A stretch of DNA of 38,509 nt from Faecalibacterium sp. CAG:74 (GTDB lineage: Bacteria; Bacillota; Clostridia; Christensenellales; Aristaeellaceae). The position numbers were made by a program, and so were the translations under genes. The stretch is from NCBI GenBank assembly GCA_000437595.1, contig FR899868.1, positions 1 through 38,509 of the forward strand, in the 5' to 3' direction. The notes below the pieces were generated by a model, which saw only the letters and a program-made list of their open reading frames with translations, ran no database searches and was not told the DNA's origin. This document shows positions 24,242 to 32,274 of this stretch, one piece after another (the first letter of the stretch is position 1; each line of letters begins with the position of its first letter).

Positions 24242-27200
24242 ATGCGAAAGGTGAGAATAACAACCGGGCTGTCATGTCTGATGGCCTTCATCCTGTGCTT
24301 CGTGATATTCGGCTCGAACCTGGCCATGAGCTATGATACCGTTGTCAACGGCATGCTTGGCGTGCAGACCAGCAAAGTCATCAACGATGAAAGTGTCGAG
24401 GATGAGGATACGATATATTATAAGAGCGCTTATGGCGACATCAACGCAAAAACGCTTAAGGTACTCAAGGAAGAGACCTATACGGAGGCAGTGCAGGAGC
24501 AGGAAGAAGGCACCGTATTGCTTTACAATAAGGACAACGCTCTGCCGCTAAGCAAGGATGAGCAAATATCTCTGTTTGGCCATGCAGTCGTGCAGCCCTT
24601 GTACCGCAATCAATCTGCTGGTTCCCGCGCCTATTCCACTAAAACGGGCGTTGACCTGTATAAGGCGTTGGGCACCCTGAAATTCAAGGTGAACCCCAAG
24701 CTGTACAACGCATACCGCCAAAGCAAGACCGAGAGAAAAACCGGCGCAGGCACGTTCTTTGCGGAAAACGCCGATCCGTCCGCATTATGGTCGCTGGGTG
24801 AGGAACCCATCAGTTTCTACACTGACGATGTGAAATCCTCCTGGGCAACCGGCTTTAACGACGTAGCCATCGTGATGCTGGCCCGGGAGGGCGGCGAAGG
24901 CGTAGAGCTCTACACCCAAACCCCCACGGAAGGCATCAGTCAGCTGGCACTGAGCCAGGATGAAAAAGATTTGCTGGCCATGATTCGGGATTCCGGCTCG
25001 TTCAAGAAAACCATTGTGCTGCTTAATACAGGCAACCCCATGGAGGTAAACTGGGTCGAGGAGTACGACGTGGACGCTGTGCTGTGGATTGGCTGTCCGG
25101 GTGAAAAAGGCTTCATCGGCGTGGCGAACATCCTGATTGGCAACGCCAATCCCTCCGGCAAGCTGGTGGACACCTATGCGGTCAGTTCCCTGTCCGCCCC
25201 AGCCGTGGTCAATAATACCTTCAACAACCAGCAATGGGCCAACCTGACAGAAGCGCTGCAGAAAGCCTCCTCCAACGCTTCCGAAATTTCCTATTACACC
25301 GTGCAGACCGAGGGAATCTATATCGGTTATAAGTATTACGAAACCCGGTATGAGGACCAGGTGCTGGGGCGGTTCAACGCCACCGGTTCCGCAGGATCCA
25401 TTGATGGCGTGGCATGGGACTATGCCAAGGAGGTTTCCTATCCCTTCGGTTATGGCCTGAGCTATACCACCTTCGATCAGAAGCTGGACAGCGTGACGGT
25501 GGAAGATAAAACTGTGACGGTGACAGTCACCGTTACGAACACCGGCAGCGTGCCCGGCAAGAGCGTGGTGCAGGTGTATGCCCAAACGCCCTATGGCGAA
25601 TATGAGCAGAAAAACAAGGTAGAAAAATCCTCCATTCAGCTTTTGGATTACGGCAAGACTGCCCTGCTGCAGCCCGGCGCTTCCGAAACGCTGACAATCG
25701 TATGCGACAAGTATCTGCTGGCCAGCTATGATTATACAAACGCAAAGGGCTATATCCTCAGCGAAGGCGATTATTACATCGCTATCGGCGATGATGCGCA
25801 CGATGCCCTGAACAACGTACTGGCTGCCAAAGGTGCCACCGGTATGGTAGATGTGCAGGGCAATCCCACGGAAGGCGCGGCAGCCAAGGCTTTCCACTTC
25901 ACCGGCAGCTTTGACGATGAAACCTACCGCTATTCCGCCACTGGCGCGAGGGTGACCAATCAGTTTGAGGACGCGGACGTGAATTACTGGTATCCCGATT
26001 TGGTCACCTATCTGTCCCGAAGTGACTGGCAGGGCACCTATCCCGTTCAGCCTGTGGCGGGCCTGCCCCTGAACGATGAAATGATTCGAATCCTGGATGG
26101 CAAGATTTATGAAAAGCCCGACAATGCTCCCGCCGTGGACGCCATTCCCCAGGGCGACCAGCAGGGCATCATGCTGATTACCATGAAGGGGCTGGATTAC
26201 AACGACGACCTGTGGGAAACCTTCATCAGCCAGATGACCATTGAAGAAATGGCTGCATTGATTGCCAACAACTTTGGCACGGAAGCCGTTGATTCCGTTG
26301 GTAAGCCCGCTACCCCCGCGGGGGATGGCCCGGACGGCATCGGCGGTTATACCGATAACTATTCCGCCGAACTGGGGAAGGGTTTGAAAACCACGTCCTA
26401 TCCCAATGAAAGCCTGCTGACCGCCGCCTTCAACAAGGACTTGCTGGATAAGCGCGGCGCGTTGCTGGGCGAAGAAGGCTTGTTCATGGGCCTGGTGGAA
26501 ATCTGGGGTCCCGGCTGCAACCTGCACCGCACCCCCTTTGGCGGCCGTAGCTTTGAATACTTTTCCGAGGATGCCAACCTGAATTATCTGGCGGCCTCCC
26601 ATATCGTGTCCGCAATCGAGGAAAAGGGCGTGCACGCCGGACCCAAGCATTTGACTGGCAACGATCAGGAGAATAACCGTCAAGGCGTGGTGAACTTCTT
26701 CAACGAGCAGGCGTTCCGCGAAGGCGCGTTGCGCGGACTGGAGGGCGGCGTGGTGAACGGCAAGGCCCATTCCCTGATGCAGGCCTTCAATCGCCTGGGC
26801 TTCACTGGCTGCTCCCTGAGCAAGGCGCTGAATACCGATGTGGTGCGCGGTGAATGGGGCTATGTGGGCCATATCGAAACAGACGCTATCGGCGCGGTGA
26901 CCACGGGCTACAAGACCGCGTTTGAAGCCATGATGGCTGCCGGTACGGATTCTTTCTGCCTGGATACCCAGCATCAGTCCAGCGCCGCCATCGCGCAGGC
27001 TATCAGAAGCAATAACGATGGATTTATGCTCCAGCAGCTGCGCCGGGCCGCCAAGAATATTCTGTACAATGACGCCAACAGCAGCATGATGAACGGTATC
27101 GGCAACAATACCCGGATTGTGAAGATCATTCCTTGGTGGCAGCCTGCCCTGCGCGGCGTGACCATCGGCGTTTCCATGGTAACGGGGCTGGCAGTGCTGG

Positions 27201-27259
27201 CTATGCTGGCTGCTAAGCTTGCTTATTACAAAAAGCAGAAGGGAGCGGAAAAGAAATGA
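24242..27259 (+). CDS. Membrane-anchored GH3 glycosidase with permuted domain order
   Basis: 1005 aa. The usual GH3 domain order is reversed: the alpha/beta C-domain comes first (GTVLLYNKDNALPL near 92; acid/base candidate Glu in REGGEGVEL near 220; PFGYGLSYTTF and a fibronectin-III-like TVTVTVTVTNTGSVPGKSVV), and the TIM barrel last (PKHLTGNDQENNR; nucleophile Asp in HIETDAIG near 881). C-before-N GH3 enzymes are known from Ruminococcus albus and Butyrivibrio fibrisolvens. An N-terminal uncleaved-looking helix (TGLSCLMAFILCFVIFGSNL) and a C-terminal helix (VTGLAVLAMLAAKLAYY) with a basic tail suggest anchoring at both ends, catalytic part outside. The ATG at 24242 is 7 nt from AAGGAG; the ATG at 24236 is too close. 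Its stop overlaps the next start (ATGA). Confidence 0.9.
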   Translation: MRKVRITTGLSCLMAFILCFVIFGSNLAMSYDTVVNGMLGVQTSKVINDESVEDEDTIYYKSAYGDINAKTLKVLKEETYTEAVQEQEEGTVLLYNKDNALPLSKDEQISLFGHAVVQPLYRNQSAGSRAYSTKTGVDLYKALGTLKFKVNPKLYNAYRQSKTERKTGAGTFFAENADPSALWSLGEEPISFYTDDVKSSWATGFNDVAIVMLAREGGEGVELYTQTPTEGISQLALSQDEKDLLAMIRDSGSFKKTIVLLNTGNPMEVNWVEEYDVDAVLWIGCPGEKGFIGVANILIGNANPSGKLVDTYAVSSLSAPAVVNNTFNNQQWANLTEALQKASSNASEISYYTVQTEGIYIGYKYYETRYEDQVLGRFNATGSAGSIDGVAWDYAKEVSYPFGYGLSYTTFDQKLDSVTVEDKTVTVTVTVTNTGSVPGKSVVQVYAQTPYGEYEQKNKVEKSSIQLLDYGKTALLQPGASETLTIVCDKYLLASYDYTNAKGYILSEGDYYIAIGDDAHDALNNVLAAKGATGMVDVQGNPTEGAAAKAFHFTGSFDDETYRYSATGARVTNQFEDADVNYWYPDLVTYLSRSDWQGTYPVQPVAGLPLNDEMIRILDGKIYEKPDNAPAVDAIPQGDQQGIMLITMKGLDYNDDLWETFISQMTIEEMAALIANNFGTEAVDSVGKPATPAGDGPDGIGGYTDNYSAELGKGLKTTSYPNESLLTAAFNKDLLDKRGALLGEEGLFMGLVEIWGPGCNLHRTPFGGRSFEYFSEDANLNYLAASHIVSAIEEKGVHAGPKHLTGNDQENNRQGVVNFFNEQAFREGALRGLEGGVVNGKAHSLMQAFNRLGFTGCSLSKALNTDVVRGEWGYVGHIETDAIGAVTTGYKTAFEAMMAAGTDSFCLDTQHQSSAAIAQAIRSNNDGFMLQQLRRAAKNILYNDANSSMMNGIGNNTRIVKIIPWWQPALRGVTIGVSMVTGLAVLAMLAAKLAYYKKQKGAEKK

Positions 27260-27663
27260 AAAGCTTGTTGACCAACAGAAAAGCTGGGGTGTATGTTCTG
27301 ATTGTCTCCATCCTGCTTCAGCTGGTTTCCGCTGTCAATTATCTTGTCTGGGCTCCGGGCGCCGGAGGCATTGATACGCTTGTGGCGCTGGGACTTGGCA
27401 TTGGCTGTCTGGTGGGGATTGCCGCCTTCCTTTTCAGCAGCGATTTGCTGCTGGTGGCTGATACGGCACTTTGCAGCTGCGGGATGCTGCAGCTGGCGGT
27501 TTCCTCCGCCGGTTCCTTTGCCGACTGGTATCAGGGCATCGTCATGTTTGGCGATCCCAGCCAGGTGCCGCGCATTTTGACCATTTGCATTTTGGCGCTG
27601 ACCGCCGTTGTGCTTTTGATCATCACAGGCTTTATGGGCTTTGGCAAGCAGGAGACATCATGA
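27256..27663 (+). CDS. Four-helix membrane protein coupled to the permuted GH3
   Basis: 135 aa, four predicted membrane helices (VYVLIVSILLQLVSAVNYLV; LVALGLGIGCLVGIAAFLF; LLLVADTALCSCGMLQLAV; ILTICILALTAVVLLIITGF) and short loops. No family recognised. The ATGA overlap with the GH3 gene implies translational coupling and roughly equal amounts, so it may be a membrane partner or stabiliser of the enzyme. The second permuted GH3 (35403-38438) has two C-terminal helices of its own and no such neighbour within the window, which fits a structural role. That role is inference. Confidence 0.75.
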   Translation: MKSLLTNRKAGVYVLIVSILLQLVSAVNYLVWAPGAGGIDTLVALGLGIGCLVGIAAFLFSSDLLLVADTALCSCGMLQLAVSSAGSFADWYQGIVMFGDPSQVPRILTICILALTAVVLLIITGFMGFGKQETS

Positions 27664-27669
27664 AGAGAA

Positions 27670-27722
27670 TCGGCTGCGCTTCTTTCGGGAGGCGCAGCCG
27701 GGCATTGCGTTCCGCGTTTTTT
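27670..27722 (+). terminator. Hairpin after the GH3/membrane-protein pair
   Basis: CGGCTGCGCT (27671-27680) pairs with GGCGCAGCCG (27691-27700) around TCTTTCGGGA. The TTTTTT run comes about 15 bases later, so termination strength is uncertain. Confidence 0.5.
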
Positions 27723-27747
27723 CAAAGCCTGTTTCGCTGCTCCCTGT

Positions 27748-27776
27748 TTGACATGCGCGGTGGTTTCTGATATAAT
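27748..27776 (+). promoter_or_regulatory. Consensus promoter of the first LytTR/GHKL operon
   Basis: TTGACA (27748-27753), 17-nt spacer, TATAAT (27771-27776): a perfect sigma-A core. An inverted repeat GTTTCAT / ATGAAAC (27795-27801, 27813-27819) lies in the leader and could be an operator. Confidence 0.88.
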
Positions 27777-27845
27777 GAAAAAAATTTCACTAACGTTTCA
27801 TTCATGCGCTTCATGAAACAAATAAGAACACGAAAGGAGAATTGC

Positions 27846-28559
27846 ATGAAAATCGCGCTTGTGGAAGACAATGGATTGCATCAGGCGCAGATTCGTCAGG
27901 AAATCCAAAATTATTTTGATGAACTGAATGAAGTGTGCGAGCTGCACGTTTTTGACAACGGGTCGGATATGCTGGATCATTACTATTCCGTAGGCGGCTA
28001 TGATCTGCTGCTGCTTGACATTCAGTTGCCCGGCATGGATGGCATAAGCGTGGCCAGGCAGGTTCGGCAGAAAGATGATAAAGTGCTGATCGCCTTCATC
28101 ACCAGCATGACCGCTTATGCCGTGCAGGGCTACAGCGTTTACGCGATGGATTACATTCTCAAGCCAATCAACCGCATCAGCTTCCGCAGCACGCTGGACC
28201 GGGCCAGGGAACTGTTTCGCCAGCGCACGGAACATTATATTTCTGTCACCACAGGGGACGGGATGTTTAAGGTGGATATTTCACAAATTTATTATATTGA
28301 AACGGAAAGACATGCCGTCAGACTGTATTATACAAAAGGCTCCTTCCATATCAATGATACCCTGAAGAGCATTGAAGAGAAACTGAAAAACGCTCCGTTC
28401 TGCCGGTGCAACAACTGCTATCTGGTAAATCTTGCCCATGTGGAGCAGGTGAAAAAGGATGTTGTGATTGTGGCGGGTCATGAACTGGCGTTTTCCCGCC
28501 TGCGCTATAAACCCTTTATGGAAGCGTTGACGAATTATATGGGAGGTACCCGTAGATGA
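27846..28559 (+). CDS. LytTR-family response regulator 1
   Basis: 237 aa. Receiver domain first: acidic pocket Glu/Asp at VEDN (7-8), phosphoacceptor D58 in LLLLDIQLPGMDG, Thr in FITSMTAYA and Lys in YILKPI. A C-terminal LytTR DNA-binding domain follows (IYYIETERHAVRLYY; FCRCNNCYLVNLAHVEQVKK). AAAGGAG precedes the ATG at 27846; the frame is open from 27804 but without a site. Its TGA overlaps the kinase start (ATGA), so the two are a coupled AgrA/AgrC-type pair. It is a candidate for binding the boxes at 21229-21258. Confidence 0.92.
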   Translation: MKIALVEDNGLHQAQIRQEIQNYFDELNEVCELHVFDNGSDMLDHYYSVGGYDLLLLDIQLPGMDGISVARQVRQKDDKVLIAFITSMTAYAVQGYSVYAMDYILKPINRISFRSTLDRARELFRQRTEHYISVTTGDGMFKVDISQIYYIETERHAVRLYYTKGSFHINDTLKSIEEKLKNAPFCRCNNCYLVNLAHVEQVKKDVVIVAGHELAFSRLRYKPFMEALTNYMGGTRR

Positions 28560-29899
28560 CTGAAAGAATGAGCACTTTTTTTCCGTCTGAGTTTACGGGC
28601 ATTGCACAGTGGATTATCTGTACCATATATATCCTGTCCAATGAAAAAGGTATTCGGGGCTGGAAGGCTGTGGCGCTGATTCTGTTTGCTCTGCCCATCC
28701 TTGTGCTGATGAACATCGCCCATTCCGAGCAGCCTGCCCTAGTCTGGCTGGTCATCACCGTATGCTGTCTGGCATCCGTTCTTATTTATCTGCGTCTGGG
28801 CATCCGGGAAGACTTCAGCTTGATCCTGCTTCGCTGGTGCAACGCTGTGATGCAGTCGGAATTCGCCGCTGCCCTGGCGTATGCAATCAATATTTATCTG
28901 GTCAGCCGCGGTGTGATGCGCTTTCCGGATATCCGGGCTTCACAGACAATCATGCTTTTTGTATATGTTATTATATTTATTCCACTGGGCATATCCATTT
29001 ATCATCGCTCCCATCGGAAAAATCGTCCCCTCAAAGCCGGGTACGTGGAAGTCATTTCTTCTTTTATGATTACGATTGGCGCGTATCTGCTCAGCAATAT
29101 CAGTTTTCTGGCGCCTGAATCTATTTTTGGCATCAGTATGGGCGGCGGTATACTGCTCGTGCGTGTGGTGTCCGATTTTTCCGGCATGTTGGCCCTGATT
29201 GCCATTGATGAATTCAGCTATGGGATGCGGCTGAAAATGAACATGGGTGTATTGCAGAGCCTTTTGGACAGGCAATATGAGCAATATCAGCAATTTAAAG
29301 TGAACAACGAACAAATGCAGCAGGTTTACCACGACATCAAGCACTTAATCAATTATATCCGCAGCGTGAGCGTTTCACAGAAGTATGAAAAAGAGCTTCG
29401 CAGCGTAGAGCAAACAGTCAGCAATTTTGAAACGCAGTACGATACGGGAAATCCGGTGCTGGACGTGGTGCTCAGCAGCAAAAAGATGATGTGCCGCAGT
29501 GCCCTGATCACCATGGAATGCTATATGGATGCCCGTGAAATGGATTTTCTGGACACCGCTCAAATCTGCACCATCTTTGGCAACGCATTAGATAACGCGA
29601 TTGAATATGAAAGCAGAATCAAGGAAACCGAAAAACGGTTGATTAAGGTAAGCGTTTTTTCGGAAAACCATTTTCTCGTGATTAAAATCAGCAACTATTG
29701 CGAGGAAACCATCCTGAAATCCTTGGAAGACCCGGAAACCACCAAAGAAAACCCGGAAATACACGGCTATGGAATCAAGGGAATTCGGCTGGCAGTGGAA
29801 AAATATGAAGGGCATATGACCATTAAGCAGGAAAACAATTGGTTCATTGTGTCCATCCTCATTCCAATACCGGAAAAGCAAAACCAGACTGCACTCTGA
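28556..29899 (+). CDS. GHKL-type sensor histidine kinase 1
   Basis: 447 aa. The N-terminal ~225 residues contain about six to seven hydrophobic helices and no large extracellular loop, as in AgrC/CitA-like quorum or peptide sensors. A coiled-coil-like stretch (YEQYQQFKVNNEQMQQ) leads to the phospho-acceptor His259 in VYHDIKHLINYI. The ATPase has an N box FGNALDNAIEYES and a G box HGYGIKGIRLAVEKYEG, typical of GHKL (HPK10-like) kinases. It partners the response regulator with which it overlaps. The sensed signal is unknown; no small peptide precursor gene is visible nearby. Confidence 0.9.
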   Translation: MTERMSTFFPSEFTGIAQWIICTIYILSNEKGIRGWKAVALILFALPILVLMNIAHSEQPALVWLVITVCCLASVLIYLRLGIREDFSLILLRWCNAVMQSEFAAALAYAINIYLVSRGVMRFPDIRASQTIMLFVYVIIFIPLGISIYHRSHRKNRPLKAGYVEVISSFMITIGAYLLSNISFLAPESIFGISMGGGILLVRVVSDFSGMLALIAIDEFSYGMRLKMNMGVLQSLLDRQYEQYQQFKVNNEQMQQVYHDIKHLINYIRSVSVSQKYEKELRSVEQTVSNFETQYDTGNPVLDVVLSSKKMMCRSALITMECYMDAREMDFLDTAQICTIFGNALDNAIEYESRIKETEKRLIKVSVFSENHFLVIKISNYCEETILKSLEDPETTKENPEIHGYGIKGIRLAVEKYEGHMTIKQENNWFIVSILIPIPEKQNQTAL

Positions 29900-29997
29900 T
29901 TATTGAGCACCATCCTGCAGAGGAAGCATCCCCCGCTTGAGGATGCGCCCATAGGGGACACAGAGAAAGCAGATGAAACAAGGGGATGAATCCTGCC

Positions 29998-30026
29998 TTG
30001 CATTTTCCCTCCGCGCATGGTAAAAT
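29998..30026 (+). promoter_or_regulatory. Probable promoter of response regulator 2
   Basis: TTGCAT (29998-30003), 17 nt, TAAAAT (30021-30026), 27 bases above the ATG. The preceding gap (29900-29997) holds only a hairpin (GCATCC / GGATGC near 29930-29950). Confidence 0.6.
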
Positions 30027-30053
30027 ATTAGTTACCAGAGAGGAGGGGATGCC

Positions 30054-30764
30054 ATGGCTGTGCGCATTGCCATCGTCGAGGACGAAAAGTCCGCCGCTCG
30101 CGTGCTGGAGCAGGCGATTCAGCGCTACGGAACGGAAAACAAGGTTTCGTTTACGTTTCGCGTCTGGCATGACCCGCTGCTCTTCTTGGAGGAATATCAG
30201 GCGGAGTACGACATCGTTTATATGGACATTCGGATGCCCGCGCTGTCCGGGATGGAAACGGCGCGGAATCTGCGGAAGATGGATCGCATGGTCATGCTGA
30301 TTTTTGTGACCAGCCTGGCGCAGTATGCGCTGGAGGGGTACACGGTCGGCGCGTTTGATTATATCCTCAAGCCTGTCAAGTATTATGACTTCGCGCTGAA
30401 GCTGCATTGGGCGCTGGAGCATCTGCCGGAAAAGCAGGAAGCGACGATACTGCTTGTGTCAGGCGGCAGCAAAATTCGACTGCGCCTGCGGGATCTGCTG
30501 TATGCTGAGACGGATGGGCATTACCTGATTTTCCACACCGCCGAGGGGCAGATTCGGCAGTGCGGCACGATTTCCACGCTTGAAGCCGATTTGACGAACA
30601 AACAATTTGTCCGCTGCAACAGCTGCTATCTGGTGAATTTGCAGCACATTGCGGGCATCAAGGGATACAGTTTGCTGCTGGATAACGGCGAGGAGCTGAA
30701 AATCTCCCAGCCGCGCAAGAAGCAGGTTCAGCAGACCTACAATGAATACTTAGCAGCGCACTAA
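30054..30764 (+). CDS. LytTR-family response regulator 2
   Basis: 236 aa, paralogue of the regulator at 27846. Receiver: VEDEKSAAR at the acidic pocket, phosphoacceptor D58 in DIVYMDIRMPALSG, Thr/Ser in FVTSLAQYAL, Lys in YILKPVKYYD. LytTR domain: LLYAETDGHYLIFHT and FVRCNSCYLVNLQHIAGIKG. GAGGAGGGGA precedes the ATG at 30054. Unlike the first pair, its kinase is not downstream: the nearest one (30792-32165) lies convergent, tail to tail, across a shared terminator. Confidence 0.92.
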   Translation: MAVRIAIVEDEKSAARVLEQAIQRYGTENKVSFTFRVWHDPLLFLEEYQAEYDIVYMDIRMPALSGMETARNLRKMDRMVMLIFVTSLAQYALEGYTVGAFDYILKPVKYYDFALKLHWALEHLPEKQEATILLVSGGSKIRLRLRDLLYAETDGHYLIFHTAEGQIRQCGTISTLEADLTNKQFVRCNSCYLVNLQHIAGIKGYSLLLDNGEELKISQPRKKQVQQTYNEYLAAH

Positions 30765-30794
30765 AAAAGGCAGGCTAATCGCCTGCTTTTTTTA
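30762..30794. terminator. Bidirectional terminator between regulator 2 and kinase 2
   Basis: GCAGGC (30770-30775) pairs with GCCTGC (30781-30786) around TAATC, with AAAAAA on the left and TTTTTTT on the right. It therefore has a U-run on either strand and serves both converging genes. Confidence 0.85.
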
Positions 30795-32165
30795 ATGAGT
30801 CTTCGTTTTTTCCGCCTTTTCCGGGATGTTCAGCCGGATTTCCAGCAGGTAAACGCTGTCCTTGGCGGAGATTTTCATCGTGCCGCCGTATTGACTGACA
30901 ATGTACTGCATACTGGATGTGCCAAAGCCGTGGCGCCGTCCGTCGGGCTTTCTCGTCTGCGGCAAGTCGTTTTTGAACTTGATTTCGCCCTCGTAGTAGT
31001 TCATCACGGCAATTTCCACCGCGCCGCTCAGCCGCCGGACATGCAGGCTGATGACCCGCTTTTCAGGGTTGCTGACGCGCATCACCGCTTCCACCGCGTT
31101 ATCCAGCGCATTGCTGAACAGCGCGTAAATGTGGCGCGTGCGCATGAATGACAGGCACTCGCCATCCGCCATGCTGGTGAAGGAGATGCCGTTATCCATG
31201 CACTTGAGCATTGTGCTGTACAGCACAACATCCAGCACCTCGTTGCCCGTTTTCACATTGCTGTCGTAGAGGTCGATTGCTTCCCGCAGGGCGGAAATTT
31301 CGGATTCGGTCAGGCGGCTTTGCAGCTTGTCCAGCTGATGGCGCAGGTCATGGCAGCGCAGATTCACAAGGTCGATGTTGGCCTTCATCGTCTCGTACTG
31401 CCGCCGATTCTCCGCCAGCACCTGATCCATCACCTCGATTTCCGCCCGATTCTGCGAAAACAGCACAATGTCGTGGTGCAACGCCAAAACAGAAATGCAC
31501 ATGAACACCAGGCAGCAGCGCAGCATTTCATAGAGCGGCCGTGAATCGGCGCGGTATTCGCTCATCACGGCGTTAATCAGCACACTGGCTAACAAGAACA
31601 GGATGCACAGCCATGTGGTCTGAATCTGCGATTTCCGATCTTCATGGTACTGCACAGACGGATGGATGAACAGCAGCCGAAGCAGATAGCAGACGGCCAG
31701 ATGGAACACAAACCAGATGAGAAGTGTCACATCCGCATTGGTGATTTGCGGAAACAGGGCCATTGTCTGCGTATCGTCCGCGCCCGTAAAGGACAGCACG
31801 AGTGCGTACAGGCTGCCGGCAATCTGGACGGCGGCACATCCGGCGCACCACGCTTTTAGCCGCTCACACCATGTGCCTTCATGCGCCAGGAACAGCAGCG
31901 GCAGCATGGAGAGGTACTCCAGCATGTTGGAAATGAACCGTGACCAGAGCAGCGTTTCTAAATGCGTGCGGAGGATGGCTCGGATGATCATAATCGCCGC
32001 CATCAGGGCAAGCCCCGCTGCCGCGCGAACGACATACTGCGGCTTGTGCTTCAGCGGGAAAATGAAAACAGCAACACCGGACAGTGCTTCCAGAAAGGCT
32101 ATAACGGAAAGGCCCATTTGGTAAGAATAACGTTCTCCCAGCCACCGCGCGAGGAATGCAATCAT
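30792..32165 (-). CDS. GHKL-type sensor histidine kinase 2
   Basis: 457 aa. About seven hydrophobic helices in the first 235 residues, then a linker and the phospho-acceptor His272 in RCHDLRHQLDKLQ. The ATPase shows an N box FSNALDNAVEAVM and a G box HGFGTSSMQYIVSQYGG. It resembles the kinase at 28556 in layout but the sensor part is clearly different in sequence, so it should see another signal. AAGGAGGG lies ~11 nt before the ATG at 32165. It probably works with response regulator 2, although the two are convergent and thus separately promoted. Confidence 0.88.
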   Translation of the reverse strand: MIAFLARWLGERYSYQMGLSVIAFLEALSGVAVFIFPLKHKPQYVVRAAAGLALMAAIMIIRAILRTHLETLLWSRFISNMLEYLSMLPLLFLAHEGTWCERLKAWCAGCAAVQIAGSLYALVLSFTGADDTQTMALFPQITNADVTLLIWFVFHLAVCYLLRLLFIHPSVQYHEDRKSQIQTTWLCILFLLASVLINAVMSEYRADSRPLYEMLRCCLVFMCISVLALHHDIVLFSQNRAEIEVMDQVLAENRRQYETMKANIDLVNLRCHDLRHQLDKLQSRLTESEISALREAIDLYDSNVKTGNEVLDVVLYSTMLKCMDNGISFTSMADGECLSFMRTRHIYALFSNALDNAVEAVMRVSNPEKRVISLHVRRLSGAVEIAVMNYYEGEIKFKNDLPQTRKPDGRRHGFGTSSMQYIVSQYGGTMKISAKDSVYLLEIRLNIPEKAEKTKTH

Positions 32166-32195
32166 CGCTCATTTTCCCTCCTTCATTTCGGTGCC

Positions 32196-32225
32196 ATTAT
32201 AGCATACGCATCCAGCCCGCCGCAA
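32196..32225 (-). promoter_or_regulatory. Promoter of kinase 2
   Basis: On the minus strand: TTGCGG, 18 nt, TATAAT (TATAAT occupies 32196-32201), about 30 bases above the ATG. The -35 directly follows the hairpin that ends the GH106 message. Confidence 0.65.
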
Positions 32226-32265
32226 CCCTGCCTTTTGCCCCGCGGTACAGAACCAAAAGGCAGGG
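32226..32265 (-). terminator. Hairpin at the end of the GH106 message
   Basis: Perfect 12-bp stem CCCTGCCTTTTG / CAAAAGGCAGGG with a 16-nt loop, 10 bases past the GH106 stop. No U-run follows, so some read-through into kinase 2 is possible. Confidence 0.55.
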
Positions 32266-32274
32266 GAGAAGGCA

